Shown here piece after piece: positions 16,965 to 26,671 of a stretch of 64,000 nt of DNA. The DNA is from Flavipsychrobacter stenotrophus (lineage in GTDB: Bacteria > Bacteroidota > Bacteroidia > Chitinophagales > Chitinophagaceae). The stretch covers positions 124,001 through 188,000 of the forward strand of contig NZ_PPSL01000005.1 of assembly GCF_002954265.1 (NCBI RefSeq), in the 5' to 3' direction. The position numbers and the translations under genes were made by a program. Under the pieces are notes generated by a model, which was given only the letters and a program-made list of their open reading frames with translations, was not told the origin of the DNA and did not search any database. How positions within the stretch are numbered: the stretch's first letter is position 1; each line of letters begins with the position of its first letter.

Positions 16965-18099
16965 TATCTTGTTTTTGGGTTACAGTACTTAAAATAGTGT
17001 CTTGTTTCATTATGGTCTCTATCTCTGCACCAACGGCAATATCCTTTGCATCCACCACTATCTTGCCATTGCTCCTGATGATCGCAAACCCTCGGTTCAT
17101 TATTGTCTCGGGGCTGGAGCTTGCGATGATCCGCTTATAAGTATCCAGGCTCCTGCGCGCCCTGTCTATCAACCTTTCCGATGTAACCAGTATTCGATCA
17201 TGTAGCTGCATCACAGCATTTTCAAAGTCACCGTTATAATCTATTACAAACGTAGCCACTTCGGTGGGCGTCTTATGCTGCCGGGCCATCAGGTCGGTTA
17301 TACTCGTATTCCGGTCGTGGCCAATGCCCGTAAGTATAGGCACCGGAAACAACGCCACTGCCTTCGCCAACTCAAAATCATTGAACGACTTAAAGTCGGT
17401 GTCAGATCCTCCCCCGCGCACTATCACCACAATATCAAACTGCTCCTTAAGCTTATAAATACTGTGTAGCCGCTCCACTATCAGTGCCGAGGCTGCATCT
17501 CCCTGTATCTGCGTAGAAAAGTCGGTCACCGAAAAATGATACCCATATTTATTATTCTCTATCACCTTCCTGAAATCGCGGTAGCCATCGGTATTAGCTG
17601 AGGCAATGAGGGCTATCCGTTCAAACACCATGGGCATCTCCAGCGTATTATTCTGAGTATAGTACCTGCTGCTACCCTCCGGGTTCACCGCGATACCCTC
17701 TTTAACCAACCGCTCCAATATCTGTTTCCGTTCATTTTCCAGCTTGCCCACCTCATAAGCAAAATCTATCTCCATCACCTCCAGCCGCATCCCAAACCGC
17801 TTATGGAAAACTACCTTCACCAGGCAGGTGATCTCCAGCCCACTGGCAAACTGCTGACGGGTAGCCGCCTCAAAGTTCTCCATCTGGTTATAGCTATTCG
17901 ACCAGAATACCCCTCCCATTTCTGTAGTAATGAGGTTTCTATCTTTTTCAATGAATTTGAGAAAACACCACCGCTTATCCGGCTGCTTCTTTACATCTGT
18001 TATCTCCGCCTTTATCCAGAAAGCCTGCCCCACAAACCGGTTACGGATCGTAGCATCTATTTCATTGACAAGCTCAGATAGTTTTTTAGGTGTGGGCAT
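16945..18099 (-). CDS. xseA: Exodeoxyribonuclease VII large subunit
   Basis: A 384-residue protein with an N-terminal OB-fold (about 1-110, FWIKAEITDVKKQPDKRWCFLKFIEKD) and the Exonuc_VII_L catalytic domain, with the motif VIVRGGGSDTDFKSFNDFELAKAV and GIGHDRNTSITDLMARQHKTPTEVA. It is shorter than the E. coli enzyme (~450) in the C-terminal coiled coil. It lies just upstream of xseB in one operon. The enzyme trims single-stranded DNA in repair. Confidence 0.93.
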   Translation of the reverse strand: MPTPKKLSELVNEIDATIRNRFVGQAFWIKAEITDVKKQPDKRWCFLKFIEKDRNLITTEMGGVFWSNSYNQMENFEAATRQQFASGLEITCLVKVVFHKRFGMRLEVMEIDFAYEVGKLENERKQILERLVKEGIAVNPEGSSRYYTQNNTLEMPMVFERIALIASANTDGYRDFRKVIENNKYGYHFSVTDFSTQIQGDAASALIVERLHSIYKLKEQFDIVVIVRGGGSDTDFKSFNDFELAKAVALFPVPILTGIGHDRNTSITDLMARQHKTPTEVATFVIDYNGDFENAVMQLHDRILVTSERLIDRARRSLDTYKRIIASSSPETIMNRGFAIIRSNGKIVVDAKDIAVGAEIETIMKQDTILSTVTQKQDNGNTNI

Positions 18100-18534
18100 A
18101 TCGTAAAGTTAATGTCATTGTCTGAATCAGAATAATCAGAATTTAAGAATAGACAGAATTGCCAAATCGAGCTCCAATTCTATGTAATGATGCCGAAGGT
18201 ATCACATGTCTATAGCCAATACCCTATTCCAATCACCACGATGCCGAAGGTATCGAACGTTTATATAAGCAATGTTCTTCATCGGGATGCCCGGAAGGGG
18301 CAAATAATGTTAGCCCGCGGTTTTAACCGTGGGTAGCAAGCAATAACATACATCTCACCCCCCAACCTTAATTAACGTTAAAACGAAACCAAACACATAA
18401 AATAACCGTTTATAAACGGCGTTTAATAGTTTGAATAACAACCTCATGTGGTCAAAATCAATGACTAATTAGTGACAATGGGGCCAATCATTTGATAATT
18501 TTAATTATTTTTGTACATTAATCAACTTACGTGA
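18100..18534. other. Intergenic region with dispersed-repeat fragments upstream of dxs
   Basis: No ORF is supported. It contains two copies of GATGCCGAAGGTATC (about 18188 and 18240), whose inverted form appears near 41628, and a hairpin CCCGCGGTT/AACCGTGGG (18314-18333). It also has a 14-bp perfect palindrome (18406-18419) and a TATTTTTG -7-type box (18506-18513) 22 bp before the dxs ATG. Confidence 0.6.
18406..18419. promoter_or_regulatory. Perfect 14-bp palindrome upstream of dxs
   Basis: CCGTTTATAAACGG lies about 87 bp before the -7-type box of dxs. It could be a regulator site, or a chance or repeat remnant; nothing else identifies it. Confidence 0.3.
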
Positions 18535-20454
18535 ATGGAAGAGATTGCGGCAGGGCCACTTCTTAGTCTCATCGATACCCCCGAAGACCTAAGGAAGCTC
18601 AATAAAATGCAACTGCAACAGGTGTGCAACGAATTACGCCAGTTTATCATAGACTGCGTAAGCGTACACGGTGGTCACTTCGGTGCCAGTCTGGGCGTGG
18701 TAGAGCTTTCGGTAGCATTACATTACATATACAATACCCCCGACGATCAACTGGTTTGGGACGTAGGTCATCAGGCCTATGGACATAAGATACTTACCGG
18801 TCGCAGAAAGGTATTCCATACCAACCGTAAATATGGTGGTCTGAGTGGCTTCCCTAAGCGCAGCGAGAGCATCTATGATACTTTTGGTGTAGGACACTCC
18901 TCCACCTCTATATCCGCAGCATTGGGTATGGCTATCGCCAGCAAGTACAAGGGCGAGAACGATCGACGCCACATTGCCGTAATAGGCGATGGTGCTATGA
19001 CCGCAGGTCTGCCTTTTGAAGCACTTAACCATGCCGGCGTAAGCGGTGCCAACCTCCTGGTGATACTCAACGACAATAACATGTCGATAGACCCAAACGT
19101 AGGCGCGCTCAAAGAATACCTTACCGATATTACCACCAGCCACTCTTACAACAAATTCAGAGATGATGTGTGGAAGATGCTGGGTATGCTGCCAACCAAA
19201 GACTTCCAGAAACTGGCATCTAAGGTAGAAGCCGGACTGAAGGGTGTGTTATCAAAGAGCAGTAACCTGTTCGAGGCACTGGGCTTCCGTTATTTCGGAC
19301 CGGTTGATGGACATAATATCATCAAGCTCACCGAAACATTAAAGAGCCTGAAAGACATTCCGGGACCAAAGATCCTGCACATAAAGACAGTGAAGGGTAA
19401 AGGCTATGATCTGGCTGAAAAAGACCAGACTCTATGGCATGCACCCGGCACGTTCGACAAGATCACCGGTAAGATCAATAAGAAAATAATAACTGTACCC
19501 GAGCCACCTAAGTATCAGGATGTATTCGGTCACACCATATTGGAACTGGCGCAAAAGAACCCGGCTATAATGGGTATCACCCCGGCTATGCCATCAGGCT
19601 GTTCATTGAAGATCATGATGGATGCCATGCCTGATCGTGCTATAGACGTGGGTATTGCAGAGCAACATGCGGTAACCCTCAGTGCAGGGCTTGCCACGCA
19701 GGGCATACGCGTATTCTGCAACATTTACAGCAGCTTCATGCAGCGCGCTTACGACATGGTGATACATGATGTTGCCATCCAAAAACTACCCGTTGTCTTC
19801 TGTCTCGACAGAGCAGGATTGGTGGGTGATGATGGCCCGACACACCATGGTGCTTATGACATTGCCTTTATGCGTTGTATACCCAACCTGGTAGTGTCTG
19901 CACCAATGAATGAGGCTGAATTGCGTAACCTCATGTACACTGCTCAGCTCGATGAAACTAAGGTTCCCTTTGTTATCCGCTATCCACGCGGACAAGGTGT
20001 AATGCCTGAATGGCGGACACCTATGCAGAAGATAGAGATAGGTACAGGACGAAAAATATGCGACGGACAGGAAATAGCCATACTCACCATAGGTCACCCG
20101 GGCAACTTCGCCGTTGCAGCATGCAAGGAACTGGCTATGGAAGACATCTACCCTGCTCATTACGACCTGCGCTTTGTAAAGCCGCTCGACGAAGCAATGA
20201 TGCATGAAATAGCTCAGCGCTACAACAAGATCATAACCGTAGAAGACGGCACCGTAGTTGGCGGTATGGGCAGTGCTGTACTTGAGTTCCTGTCACAACA
20301 CGACTATGCTCCTGAAGTGAAAATGCTGGGCATCCCCGATAGCCTTGTAGAGCATGGCAAACCCGAAGAGCTGCACCGCGAATGCGGCTACGACGCACGA
20401 GGAATAGCCGAGGCAGTTAGAGAATTGACAGGTGTAAAGGAAATGGCTCTTTAG
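18535..20454 (+). CDS. dxs: 1-deoxy-D-xylulose-5-phosphate synthase
   Basis: A 639-residue thiamine-diphosphate enzyme condensing pyruvate and glyceraldehyde-3-phosphate, the first step of the MEP isoprenoid pathway. Visible features are HGGHFGASLGVVEL and DVGHQAYGHKILTGR near the N-terminus, the ThDP/Mg motif GDGAMTAGLPFEALNHAG...NDNNMSI, and the C-terminal EQHAVTLSAGLA, DRAGLVGDDGPTHHG and RYPRGQG motifs. Length is typical. The ATG is preceded by a TATTTTTG box. A good terminator follows. Confidence 0.96.
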   Translation: MEEIAAGPLLSLIDTPEDLRKLNKMQLQQVCNELRQFIIDCVSVHGGHFGASLGVVELSVALHYIYNTPDDQLVWDVGHQAYGHKILTGRRKVFHTNRKYGGLSGFPKRSESIYDTFGVGHSSTSISAALGMAIASKYKGENDRRHIAVIGDGAMTAGLPFEALNHAGVSGANLLVILNDNNMSIDPNVGALKEYLTDITTSHSYNKFRDDVWKMLGMLPTKDFQKLASKVEAGLKGVLSKSSNLFEALGFRYFGPVDGHNIIKLTETLKSLKDIPGPKILHIKTVKGKGYDLAEKDQTLWHAPGTFDKITGKINKKIITVPEPPKYQDVFGHTILELAQKNPAIMGITPAMPSGCSLKIMMDAMPDRAIDVGIAEQHAVTLSAGLATQGIRVFCNIYSSFMQRAYDMVIHDVAIQKLPVVFCLDRAGLVGDDGPTHHGAYDIAFMRCIPNLVVSAPMNEAELRNLMYTAQLDETKVPFVIRYPRGQGVMPEWRTPMQKIEIGTGRKICDGQEIAILTIGHPGNFAVAACKELAMEDIYPAHYDLRFVKPLDEAMMHEIAQRYNKIITVEDGTVVGGMGSAVLEFLSQHDYAPEVKMLGIPDSLVEHGKPEELHRECGYDARGIAEAVRELTGVKEMAL

Positions 20455-20483
20455 AGCCAAGTAACACACAAGAATGATATTGT

Positions 20484-20514
20484 AACCCTTGCCTCTGGCA
20501 GGGGTTATTTTTTT
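20484..20514 (+). terminator. Intrinsic terminator of dxs
   Basis: AACCCTTGCC (20484-20493) pairs with GGCAGGGGTT (20497-20506) with one mismatch and a 3-nt loop, followed by a run of seven T (20508-20514). Confidence 0.85.
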
Positions 20515-20550
20515 ATACTGCTCAGGCATTCATTTCATATTTTTTGTACA

Positions 20551-20631
20551 TCAACCACTCTCCGCCTTTTGAAGGAGGAGTACCCTGAGTTCCGGCTTTT
20601 TCTGCCGAAACTCAGGGGGAGGTGGTTATTG
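20551..20631. repeat. Long imperfect palindromic intergenic repeat
   Basis: Outer arms AACCACTCTCC (20553-) and GGAGGTGGTT enclose an inner stem CCCTGAGTTCCGGC (20583-20596) / GCCGAAACTCAGGG. The structure is about 80 bp long and lies between dxs and the hydrolase gene. It is typical of dispersed intergenic repeats in this phylum. Confidence 0.6.
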
Positions 20632-20719
20632 CGGCAGGGGATATTTTTTTGTATGAATCCTATAAAAAATTTTCATGAGACCTGACCTTAACTGTAACTT
20701 TATCACAAATAGTCATACC

Positions 20720-21499
20720 ATGAAATTGGCATTCATTGCACCGCTCTATTTGGTGCTTATATTTTGCTTTGCGCCGTCCGTTAAAGCCCAGACCACCCAG
20801 CCTACGTATCAGGTAAAAGAAGACAGCATGCTTCTATGGGACAAAACCCGCAACCGTAGTATACCGGTAGAAATATACCTGCCCAATACCACTCAGATAA
20901 AACACCCGCAACTGGTCATCATCAGTCATGGGTATAACAACAACAGGGAGGGTACTTATAAGTACTACTCTTCTATAGCTAATTGTCTTGCGGCACACGG
21001 CTATTTTGTAGCCAGCATACAACATGAGCTCGAAACAGATTCATTAGTACCCTCTATCGGCAAGCCTTACGTGGTACGTATGAGCAATTGGGTGCGTGGC
21101 ACAGAGAATATCCTGTTTGTTATCAACGACCTTAAGAAGACCCATAAGCAGCTCGACTACAAACATGTCACGCTCATAGGCCATTCCAACGGTGGGGATA
21201 TGAGTATGCTCTTCGCTCATAAATACCCCGACATGATCGATAAGGTCATATCTCTCGACAACCGCCGCATGCCTATGCCCGTCGTAAAACACCCGCACAT
21301 CTACTCCCTCCGATCCTCCGATCAACCCGCAGATGAAGGCGTGATCCCCTCTCCTGAACTACAAAAACACATGGGCATAACAATAGTTAAACTACCCAAC
21401 ACCATACACAACGATATGGCCGACAATGCCACCGAAGCCCAACGCAAAGAGATCAATAACTACCTACTCACCTTTCTAAACGACGAAACAAATAACTAA
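20720..21499 (+). CDS. Secreted alpha/beta hydrolase
   Basis: About 259 residues, starting MKLAFIAPLYLVLIFCF with a signal peptide ending VKAQ. The hydrolase core shows the oxyanion region VIISHGYNNNREG, the nucleophile elbow GHSNGGDMSM (Ser), and a late HND motif (NTIHNDMAD) that may provide the catalytic His. It resembles chlorophyllase/dienelactone-hydrolase-type enzymes; the substrate is unknown. Its stop overlaps the start of the beta-lactamase gene by one base (TAATG), so the two are translationally coupled. The upstream in-frame ATG at 20675 would bury the signal peptide. Confidence 0.8.
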   Translation: MKLAFIAPLYLVLIFCFAPSVKAQTTQPTYQVKEDSMLLWDKTRNRSIPVEIYLPNTTQIKHPQLVIISHGYNNNREGTYKYYSSIANCLAAHGYFVASIQHELETDSLVPSIGKPYVVRMSNWVRGTENILFVINDLKKTHKQLDYKHVTLIGHSNGGDMSMLFAHKYPDMIDKVISLDNRRMPMPVVKHPHIYSLRSSDQPADEGVIPSPELQKHMGITIVKLPNTIHNDMADNATEAQRKEINNYLLTFLNDETNN

Positions 21500-22389
21500 T
21501 GAAAACCCTTATTGTTACGCTCTTACTGCTTGTCGGCACGCAAGCCACGTCTGTAGCACAACACACTACCCTCCGCCAACAGTTGGCCACCATAGGCAAT
21601 GTACATTCCGGCAGTATTGGCATCTCTGTAAGAGCTATCGAAGATCAGGATACACTTACCGTCAACAATAGCCACCACTATCCGATGCAAAGCACGTTCA
21701 AATTCCCGCTGGCTTTGTACGTGCTTCATAAAGTAGATAAGGGACAACTGGCGCTTGACCAGAAGATACACATCAGCAAGGAAGAATTGTACCGCAATAC
21801 CTGGAGCCCGCTAAGGGAAAAATATCCCGACGGCAACATTGATATAACCATAGCTGAACTGCTTGACTACACCGTTTCAAAGAGCGACAATAACACCTGC
21901 GACATACTGTTTAAACTTGTGAAAGGAACCTACCCGACAAACAAATACATACACAAACTGGGGGTAAAAGACATTGACATTGTAGCTACCGAACTGCAGA
22001 TGGGCAAAGGCTGGGGCGTGCAATATACCAACTGGACCACACCTTCCGCAATGACCGATCTGCTCTATCAGCTCTACACCGGCAAATGCCTTTCACCCGG
22101 CAGTACTCAATTCCTTATGAAGCTCATGACCGAATCTGCCAATAGCGACAAACGGATAAAAGGTTTATTACCCGCAGGCACCATAGTCGCCCATAAAACC
22201 GGCACTTCCAATACCAGCACCGGTGGCATTACCGCTGCTGTAAACGACCTTGGCATCATCACCCTGCCCAACGGCAAGCACCTGGCCATAGCAGTTTATG
22301 TGTCTGATACAAAAGAAAAAAGTACTGAGGCGGAGCATGTGATAGCAGAGATAGCAAAGGCGGTGTATGATGAGTATGCAGGTAAGTAA
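21499..22389 (+). CDS. Class A beta-lactamase (subclass A2-like)
   Basis: A 296-residue periplasmic serine beta-lactamase with a signal peptide of about 21 residues. Catalytic motifs are complete: S65-T-F-K68, S129-D-N131, a candidate general-base E165 (VATELQMGKGWGVQYTNW) and K233-T-G235. The TELQM...QY.NW..P arrangement is that of the PER/CfxA/CME branch found in Bacteroidota, many of which hydrolyse cephalosporins. It is coupled by a 1-bp overlap to the preceding secreted hydrolase. No mobile element or integron flanks it, so it looks like a resident chromosomal gene. The spectrum cannot be read from sequence. Confidence 0.88.
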   Translation: MKTLIVTLLLLVGTQATSVAQHTTLRQQLATIGNVHSGSIGISVRAIEDQDTLTVNNSHHYPMQSTFKFPLALYVLHKVDKGQLALDQKIHISKEELYRNTWSPLREKYPDGNIDITIAELLDYTVSKSDNNTCDILFKLVKGTYPTNKYIHKLGVKDIDIVATELQMGKGWGVQYTNWTTPSAMTDLLYQLYTGKCLSPGSTQFLMKLMTESANSDKRIKGLLPAGTIVAHKTGTSNTSTGGITAAVNDLGIITLPNGKHLAIAVYVSDTKEKSTEAEHVIAEIAKAVYDEYAGK

Positions 22390-22415
22390 ATAGGTAAATA
22401 ATGAATTACAATCCT

Positions 22416-22539
22416 CGAAAATAAATGTCATGGTGAGGCTCTCGAACCACGACATTTATTTTTCATCAGCGGCAGGTCCTAAAACGAATACGTCCGCTTG
22501 CCCATTGTCATGGTTCGAGAGCCTCACCACGACAATGGG
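22416..22539. repeat. Paired hairpins with mutually inverted loop modules
   Basis: Hairpin one has an AAATAAATGTC stem (from 22419) enclosing GGTGAGGCTCTCGAACC. Hairpin two has a CCCATTGTC/GACAATGGG stem (22501-22509/22531-22539) enclosing GGTTCGAGAGCCTCACC, the reverse complement of the first loop. AAAACGAATACGTCC (22481-22495) lies between them and recurs at 29595-29733. Confidence 0.75.
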
Positions 22540-22545
22540 AGACAG

Positions 22546-22578
22546 AGAAGCCCCGCGATGCGGGGCTTCTTATACTTT
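22546..22578 (+). terminator. Intrinsic terminator between bla and gcvP
   Basis: AGAAGCCCCGC (22546-22556) pairs perfectly with GCGGGGCTTCT (22560-22570) around a 3-nt loop, followed by a T-rich TATACTTT. It lies between convergent genes. Confidence 0.85.
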
Positions 22579-22591
22579 AGTCGGTTATTGA

Positions 22592-25471
22592 TTATGCTTC
22601 CATGTATGATTCTGTAGGCTCGCAAGTACATACCAGGTTACGATCGCCGTAGGTGTCGTTGACACGGGCTACGCTAGGCCAGAACTTGTTGTTCTTTACA
22701 TATGGTAAAGGATATGCTGCCTGCTGACGGCCATAAGAATGGTTCCACTCATCGGCAGTAACTACGGCCTGTGTATGTGGTGCATTCTTCAGCGGATTGT
22801 CAGCGCGATCCATCTTACCTTCTTCTATAGCGCGGATCTCAGCACGAATACCCAGCAGAGCATCGCAGAAACGATCCAGTTCAGCCTTGTCTTCGCTCTC
22901 TGTAGGCTCTATCATTATAGTTCCTGCCACAGGGAAGCTCATAGTAGGTGCGTGAAAACCATAGTCTATCAAACGCTTGGCCACATCAGATGCTTCTATT
23001 TCCGCGCTCTTCTTGAACGGACGCAGATCTACAATGAACTCATGCGCACATGTACCACCGCTGCCGGTATACAATATGTCGAAATCGTGCTGCAGACGGG
23101 CGCGCATGTAGTTGGCATTCAGTATAGCATACTCAGTAGCTTTGCGTACACCAACCGGTCCCAGCATACGGATGTATGCATAAGAGATCAGCAGGATGCT
23201 TGCAGAACCATAAGGTGCCGCAGATACCGCGTGCTGTGGTTTGTCGCTACCTTCAGCCCACTCAGCATGGCCAGGCAGGAATGGCGCCAGGTGCTTACGT
23301 ACGCAGATAGGGCCCATGCCCGGTCCGCCACCACCATGTGGTATAGCAAACGTCTTGTGCAGGTTCAGGTGACAAACGTCAGCGCCTATCAAACCCGGAG
23401 CAGTTAAGCCTACCTGGGCATTCATATTGGCACCGTCCATGTATACCTGTCCGCCATAGCTGTGTACTATAGCCGTAATATCTTTTACAGTTTCTTCATA
23501 AACACCGTAAGTACTTGGGTAAGTGATCATGATACCTGCAAGGTTAGCCGCGTGTTGCGCTGCTTTCAGCTTCAGGTCTTCTACATCAATATATCCATTC
23601 TCCAGTGCCTTTACTACTACTACCTTGTAGCCCACCATTACCGCACTAGCAGGGTTGGTACCGTGTGCAGAGATAGGAATAAGGATCACATCGCGATGGC
23701 TGTCACCACGGCTCTCGTGGTAACCACGAATAGTCAATAGACCGGCATACTCACCCTGTGCGCCACTGTTTGGCTGTAGACTGCACGCATCAAATGCGGT
23801 GATCTCGCAGAGGTAAGCCGACAGCTCATTGGCCATCTGCTCATAACCCAATGTCTGATCTTTTGGCTGGAACGGGTGCATCTTGCTCCAATTGGCCTGG
23901 CTCAATGGCATCATCTCAGAGGCTGCATTCAGCTTCATCGTGCAAGATCCCAATGATATCATGCTGGTATTCAGACTAAGGTCTTTATTCTCCAGCATCT
24001 TTATGTAACGCATCATCTGCGTTTCGCTATGATGCGCGTTAAATACGTGTTGCGTCAAAAACTCGCTGGTACGGGTCAATGATGTAGGAATGTGTTCCAG
24101 AATCATTTCTTCATCCAGGCTCAATGAAACCGTAGCATCTATATCAATGAAGATACTCATGATAGCCATCAGGTCTTCAGCAGTAGTGGTTTCATCTAGC
24201 GAAATGCCTACCTGGTTAGCAGCATGATAACGGAAATTGATACCATGTGCTTCTGCCTTAGTGCGGATAACATCGGCATCGTTTACCATTACAGTAATGG
24301 TATCGAAGAAGTTCTTGCTGTGTAACTTAAAGCCTGCCTCAACCAATGAATCGCCCAAAGCCTGTGTCAAAGCAGCTACTCTTTTAGCAATTCTTGTGAG
24401 ACCATCAGGACCATGGTAAACCGCATACATTGCAGCCATGTTGGCCAGCAATGCCTGTGCCGTACAGATATTTGAAGTCGCTTTTTCTCTCTTAATGTGC
24501 TGTTCACGTGTCTGCAATGCCATACGCAATGCACGGTTGCCCTGAGCGTCTATGCTGATACCGATGATACGGCCGGGGATCTGGCGCTTGAAATCATCCT
24601 TTGTTGCAAAGAACGCTGCGTGCGGACCACCAAAGCCCATTGGTACACCAAAACGCTGAGCAGTACCCAATGCCACATCAGCACCCAGTTCACCAGGTGA
24701 AGTGAGCAAAGTAAGCGCCAGCAGATCAGTAGCCATAGCCACGTAACCGCCCGCTTCATGCATAGCATTAATAAAACCACGATGATCTTCAACACTACCC
24801 TTAGCATCAGGATACTGAATCAATGCACCAAAGTAAGTAACATCAATATCAGCAATTCTGTAGTCGCCAAATACCACTTCTATACCCAGCGGAGTAGCAC
24901 GGGTTACCACTACATCCTTGGTCTGTGCAAATACATCATGATCTACAAAGAACTTAGGACGGGTAATATTATTATCGTCTTTATTCAGCGTGTGGAAGAA
25001 CATGGCCATTGCTTCAGCAGCAGCAGTTGCTTCATCAAGCAAAGACGCATTGGTCAGTGGCAAGCCTGTAAGATCACATACCATGGTCTGATAGTTCAGC
25101 AAGCTCTCCAGCCTACCCTGTGCAATTTCGGCCTGATACGGAGTATACTGTGTGTACCATCCCGGGCTTTCAAATATGTTACGCAATATCACACTTGGCG
25201 TGTGCGTATCGTAGTAACCCTGACCTATGTAATTTTTGTAAACCTTATTCTTAAGTGATATTTCCTTTACCATTGCCAGGTAAGCAGCCTCACTTATAGA
25301 CGCCGGCAGGTTCAGCTGGTGATCCATACGGATGGCAGCCGGCACAGTGCGCCCAATCAATTCTTCCATGCTACCAATACCAATAGTATTGAGCATCTCC
25401 TTAGTATCATTCTCATTCGGGCCTATATGGCGACCGGTGAATTCTGCACTCTGAACAGAAAATAAATTCAT
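22592..25471 (-). CDS. gcvP: Glycine dehydrogenase (decarboxylating), P protein
   Basis: A 959-residue homodimeric-type P protein of the glycine cleavage system. It decarboxylates glycine on PLP and passes the aminomethyl group to lipoylated GcvH. The N-terminal half ([36 protein letters not shown]) and C-terminal half are fused in one chain. The PLP lysine is in [18 protein letters not shown]. Length is normal. A full-consensus promoter lies 41 bp upstream of the ATG. The other glycine-cleavage genes (gcvT, gcvH) are not in the window. Confidence 0.96.
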   Translation of the reverse strand: MNLFSVQSAEFTGRHIGPNENDTKEMLNTIGIGSMEELIGRTVPAAIRMDHQLNLPASISEAAYLAMVKEISLKNKVYKNYIGQGYYDTHTPSVILRNIFESPGWYTQYTPYQAEIAQGRLESLLNYQTMVCDLTGLPLTNASLLDEATAAAEAMAMFFHTLNKDDNNITRPKFFVDHDVFAQTKDVVVTRATPLGIEVVFGDYRIADIDVTYFGALIQYPDAKGSVEDHRGFINAMHEAGGYVAMATDLLALTLLTSPGELGADVALGTAQRFGVPMGFGGPHAAFFATKDDFKRQIPGRIIGISIDAQGNRALRMALQTREQHIKREKATSNICTAQALLANMAAMYAVYHGPDGLTRIAKRVAALTQALGDSLVEAGFKLHSKNFFDTITVMVNDADVIRTKAEAHGINFRYHAANQVGISLDETTTAEDLMAIMSIFIDIDATVSLSLDEEMILEHIPTSLTRTSEFLTQHVFNAHHSETQMMRYIKMLENKDLSLNTSMISLGSCTMKLNAASEMMPLSQANWSKMHPFQPKDQTLGYEQMANELSAYLCEITAFDACSLQPNSGAQGEYAGLLTIRGYHESRGDSHRDVILIPISAHGTNPASAVMVGYKVVVVKALENGYIDVEDLKLKAAQHAANLAGIMITYPSTYGVYEETVKDITAIVHSYGGQVYMDGANMNAQVGLTAPGLIGADVCHLNLHKTFAIPHGGGGPGMGPICVRKHLAPFLPGHAEWAEGSDKPQHAVSAAPYGSASILLISYAYIRMLGPVGVRKATEYAILNANYMRARLQHDFDILYTGSGGTCAHEFIVDLRPFKKSAEIEASDVAKRLIDYGFHAPTMSFPVAGTIMIEPTESEDKAELDRFCDALLGIRAEIRAIEEGKMDRADNPLKNAPHTQAVVTADEWNHSYGRQQAAYPLPYVKNNKFWPSVARVNDTYGDRNLVCTCEPTESYMEA

Positions 25472-25512
25472 ATCTCTAAAGTTAAATTGACTACTTATTG
25501 TAAAAAGTTGCC

Positions 25513-25543
25513 CAAAGTTAATCGGATACCTCGGATTTGCAAA
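25513..25543 (-). promoter_or_regulatory. Promoter of gcvP
   Basis: On the minus strand: TTTG (25540-25543), 19 nt, TAACTTTG (25513-25520). This is an exact match to the Bacteroidota consensus. Confidence 0.88.
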
Positions 25544-25823
25544 AAAGACACCCTATGATATAAATCAATAGGCAAGTGGGGGAAATGCATATAATATCCT
25601 GATCTTCCGGTCTCTGCTTGTCAATCCTGGCCCGCCAATAATGATAATTGGTTATTATGTCATTATATCATCAAGCGGTACAACGTTGAAACAACCTACA
25701 GGAACATCATTTAAAAGCCACTCCTAAAACCATCGACACCAAATCCCATATTGTAATTTTTATCTAACTTTGTTAAGAGGCGATAGCAGTGTTATTGCCA
25801 AGCTTAAAAGAAGTGCGCATATG
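25544..25823. other. Intergenic region between gcvP and the toxin-antitoxin pair
   Basis: No supported gene. A TAACTTTG -7-type box at 25765-25772 reads rightward toward the antitoxin gene. The rest shows no clear structure. Confidence 0.6.
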
Positions 25824-26066
25824 ATGAACCTACAATATATTGCTGACAAATCTGGCCATACTACTGCAGTGCAACTGCAGATACCTATTGAAGATTGGGC
25901 ACGATTGAAACAGAAATATAAGGAATTTGAGGAGGAAGAAAATGCCATATCTGTTGACATCCCTGATTGGCAAATAAATCTGGGCAGGCAGGAATTAGAA
26001 AACATAGCAAAAGGCAATACCGAATTATTGGATTGGAACGAGGCTAAGAAACAATTTAAGTTCTAG
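25824..26066 (+). CDS. Antitoxin of a ParE/RelE-type module
   Basis: An 80-residue acidic protein starting MNLQYIADKSGHTTAVQLQIPIEDW, followed by an extended Glu-rich helix (KQKYKEFEEEENAI) and a C-terminal toxin-wrapping segment ending DWNEAKKQFKF. The 'MN-Q-I-D--G--TAV-IPI-EW--L---Y' opening is typical of Bacteroidota addiction-module antitoxins that lack a recognisable DNA-binding domain. The toxin gene starts 6 bp downstream. The longer frame from 25770 would start within the promoter-like box; the ATG at 25821 is equally possible. Confidence 0.75.
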   Translation: MNLQYIADKSGHTTAVQLQIPIEDWARLKQKYKEFEEEENAISVDIPDWQINLGRQELENIAKGNTELLDWNEAKKQFKF

Positions 26067-26072
26067 TTTTTT

Positions 26073-26360
26073 ATGGCCCTTTCTATCATCACTACTACTA
26101 ATGCAAGAAGAGATATTCAACAAGCAATAGATTGGGAAAACACCCGACAAAATGGCCTTGGTGAAAGATTTCTTGGTCTTCTGACATTAAAGTTACAAAC
26201 ACTTGCGGGTACCCCGTTCATAGGCAGCGTACGCTATGACAATGTACGATGCACGACCACAGATGTTTTTCAATACCTCATACACTACGTTGTCGATTTA
26301 GACCGATCTCAAATTACCGTGCTAAGAGTACTACACATCCGGCAAAAACCATTGTGGTAA
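26073..26360 (+). CDS. RelE/ParE-superfamily toxin
   Basis: A 95-residue protein with the compact RelE/ParE fold order: strand, two helices (ARRDIQQAIDWENTRQNGLGERFLGLLTLKLQTL), then GTPFIGSVRYDNVRCTTTDVFQYLIHYVVDLDRSQITVLRVLHIRQKP. The P-x-x-G---Y--VR pattern and the terminal VLRVLHIRQ strand are diagnostic. It is immediately downstream of its antitoxin. Whether it cleaves mRNA or poisons gyrase cannot be told from sequence. Confidence 0.85.
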   Translation: MALSIITTTNARRDIQQAIDWENTRQNGLGERFLGLLTLKLQTLAGTPFIGSVRYDNVRCTTTDVFQYLIHYVVDLDRSQITVLRVLHIRQKPLW

Positions 26361-26633
26361 TGATATTTCATTTTCCTAAAATTCTTTTTAGCTCTTCTCT
26401 TCAAAAAGGTTACCCCAAGACCGAGTTTACCCCCTACCTCCAGCAGGCTTGATGACGAACTACAGGAGAGAATAGGTAACATTTGAGGCAACCGGAATAA
26501 GCCTTTGAGATTAACGTACCTGGAGTGCATTTCCGCCAATAGTGGTTTTTTGCGTTTCCGACAGTTATTTTTGGTACGTTTCCTGTAGACGGCTTTATCA
26601 GAAAGGGTTTCGGCGGATTTCGAAAACCACCAG
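26361..26633. other. Gap downstream of the toxin gene
   Basis: No convincing gene. A leftward frame across it overlaps the toxin gene and is low-complexity. Single TTTCCGC/TTTCCGA words occur at 26530 and 26555, outliers of the phased set to the right. Confidence 0.5.
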
Positions 26634-26671
26634 TTTCCGCAGTTTTCCGCAGTTTTTCCGCTAATTTCCGC
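26634..26671. repeat. Four helically phased TTTCCGC direct repeats
   Basis: TTTCCGC starts at 26634, 26644, 26655 and 26665, spaced 10, 11 and 10 bp, one helical turn apart. The array overlaps the last codons and stop of the terminase-like gene. Confidence 0.75.

Noticed and set aside
21499-22389. Recently acquired resistance cassette
   Set aside because: No integron, IS or transposon end flanks the gene and its codon use looks like its neighbours; a resident gene is more likely.
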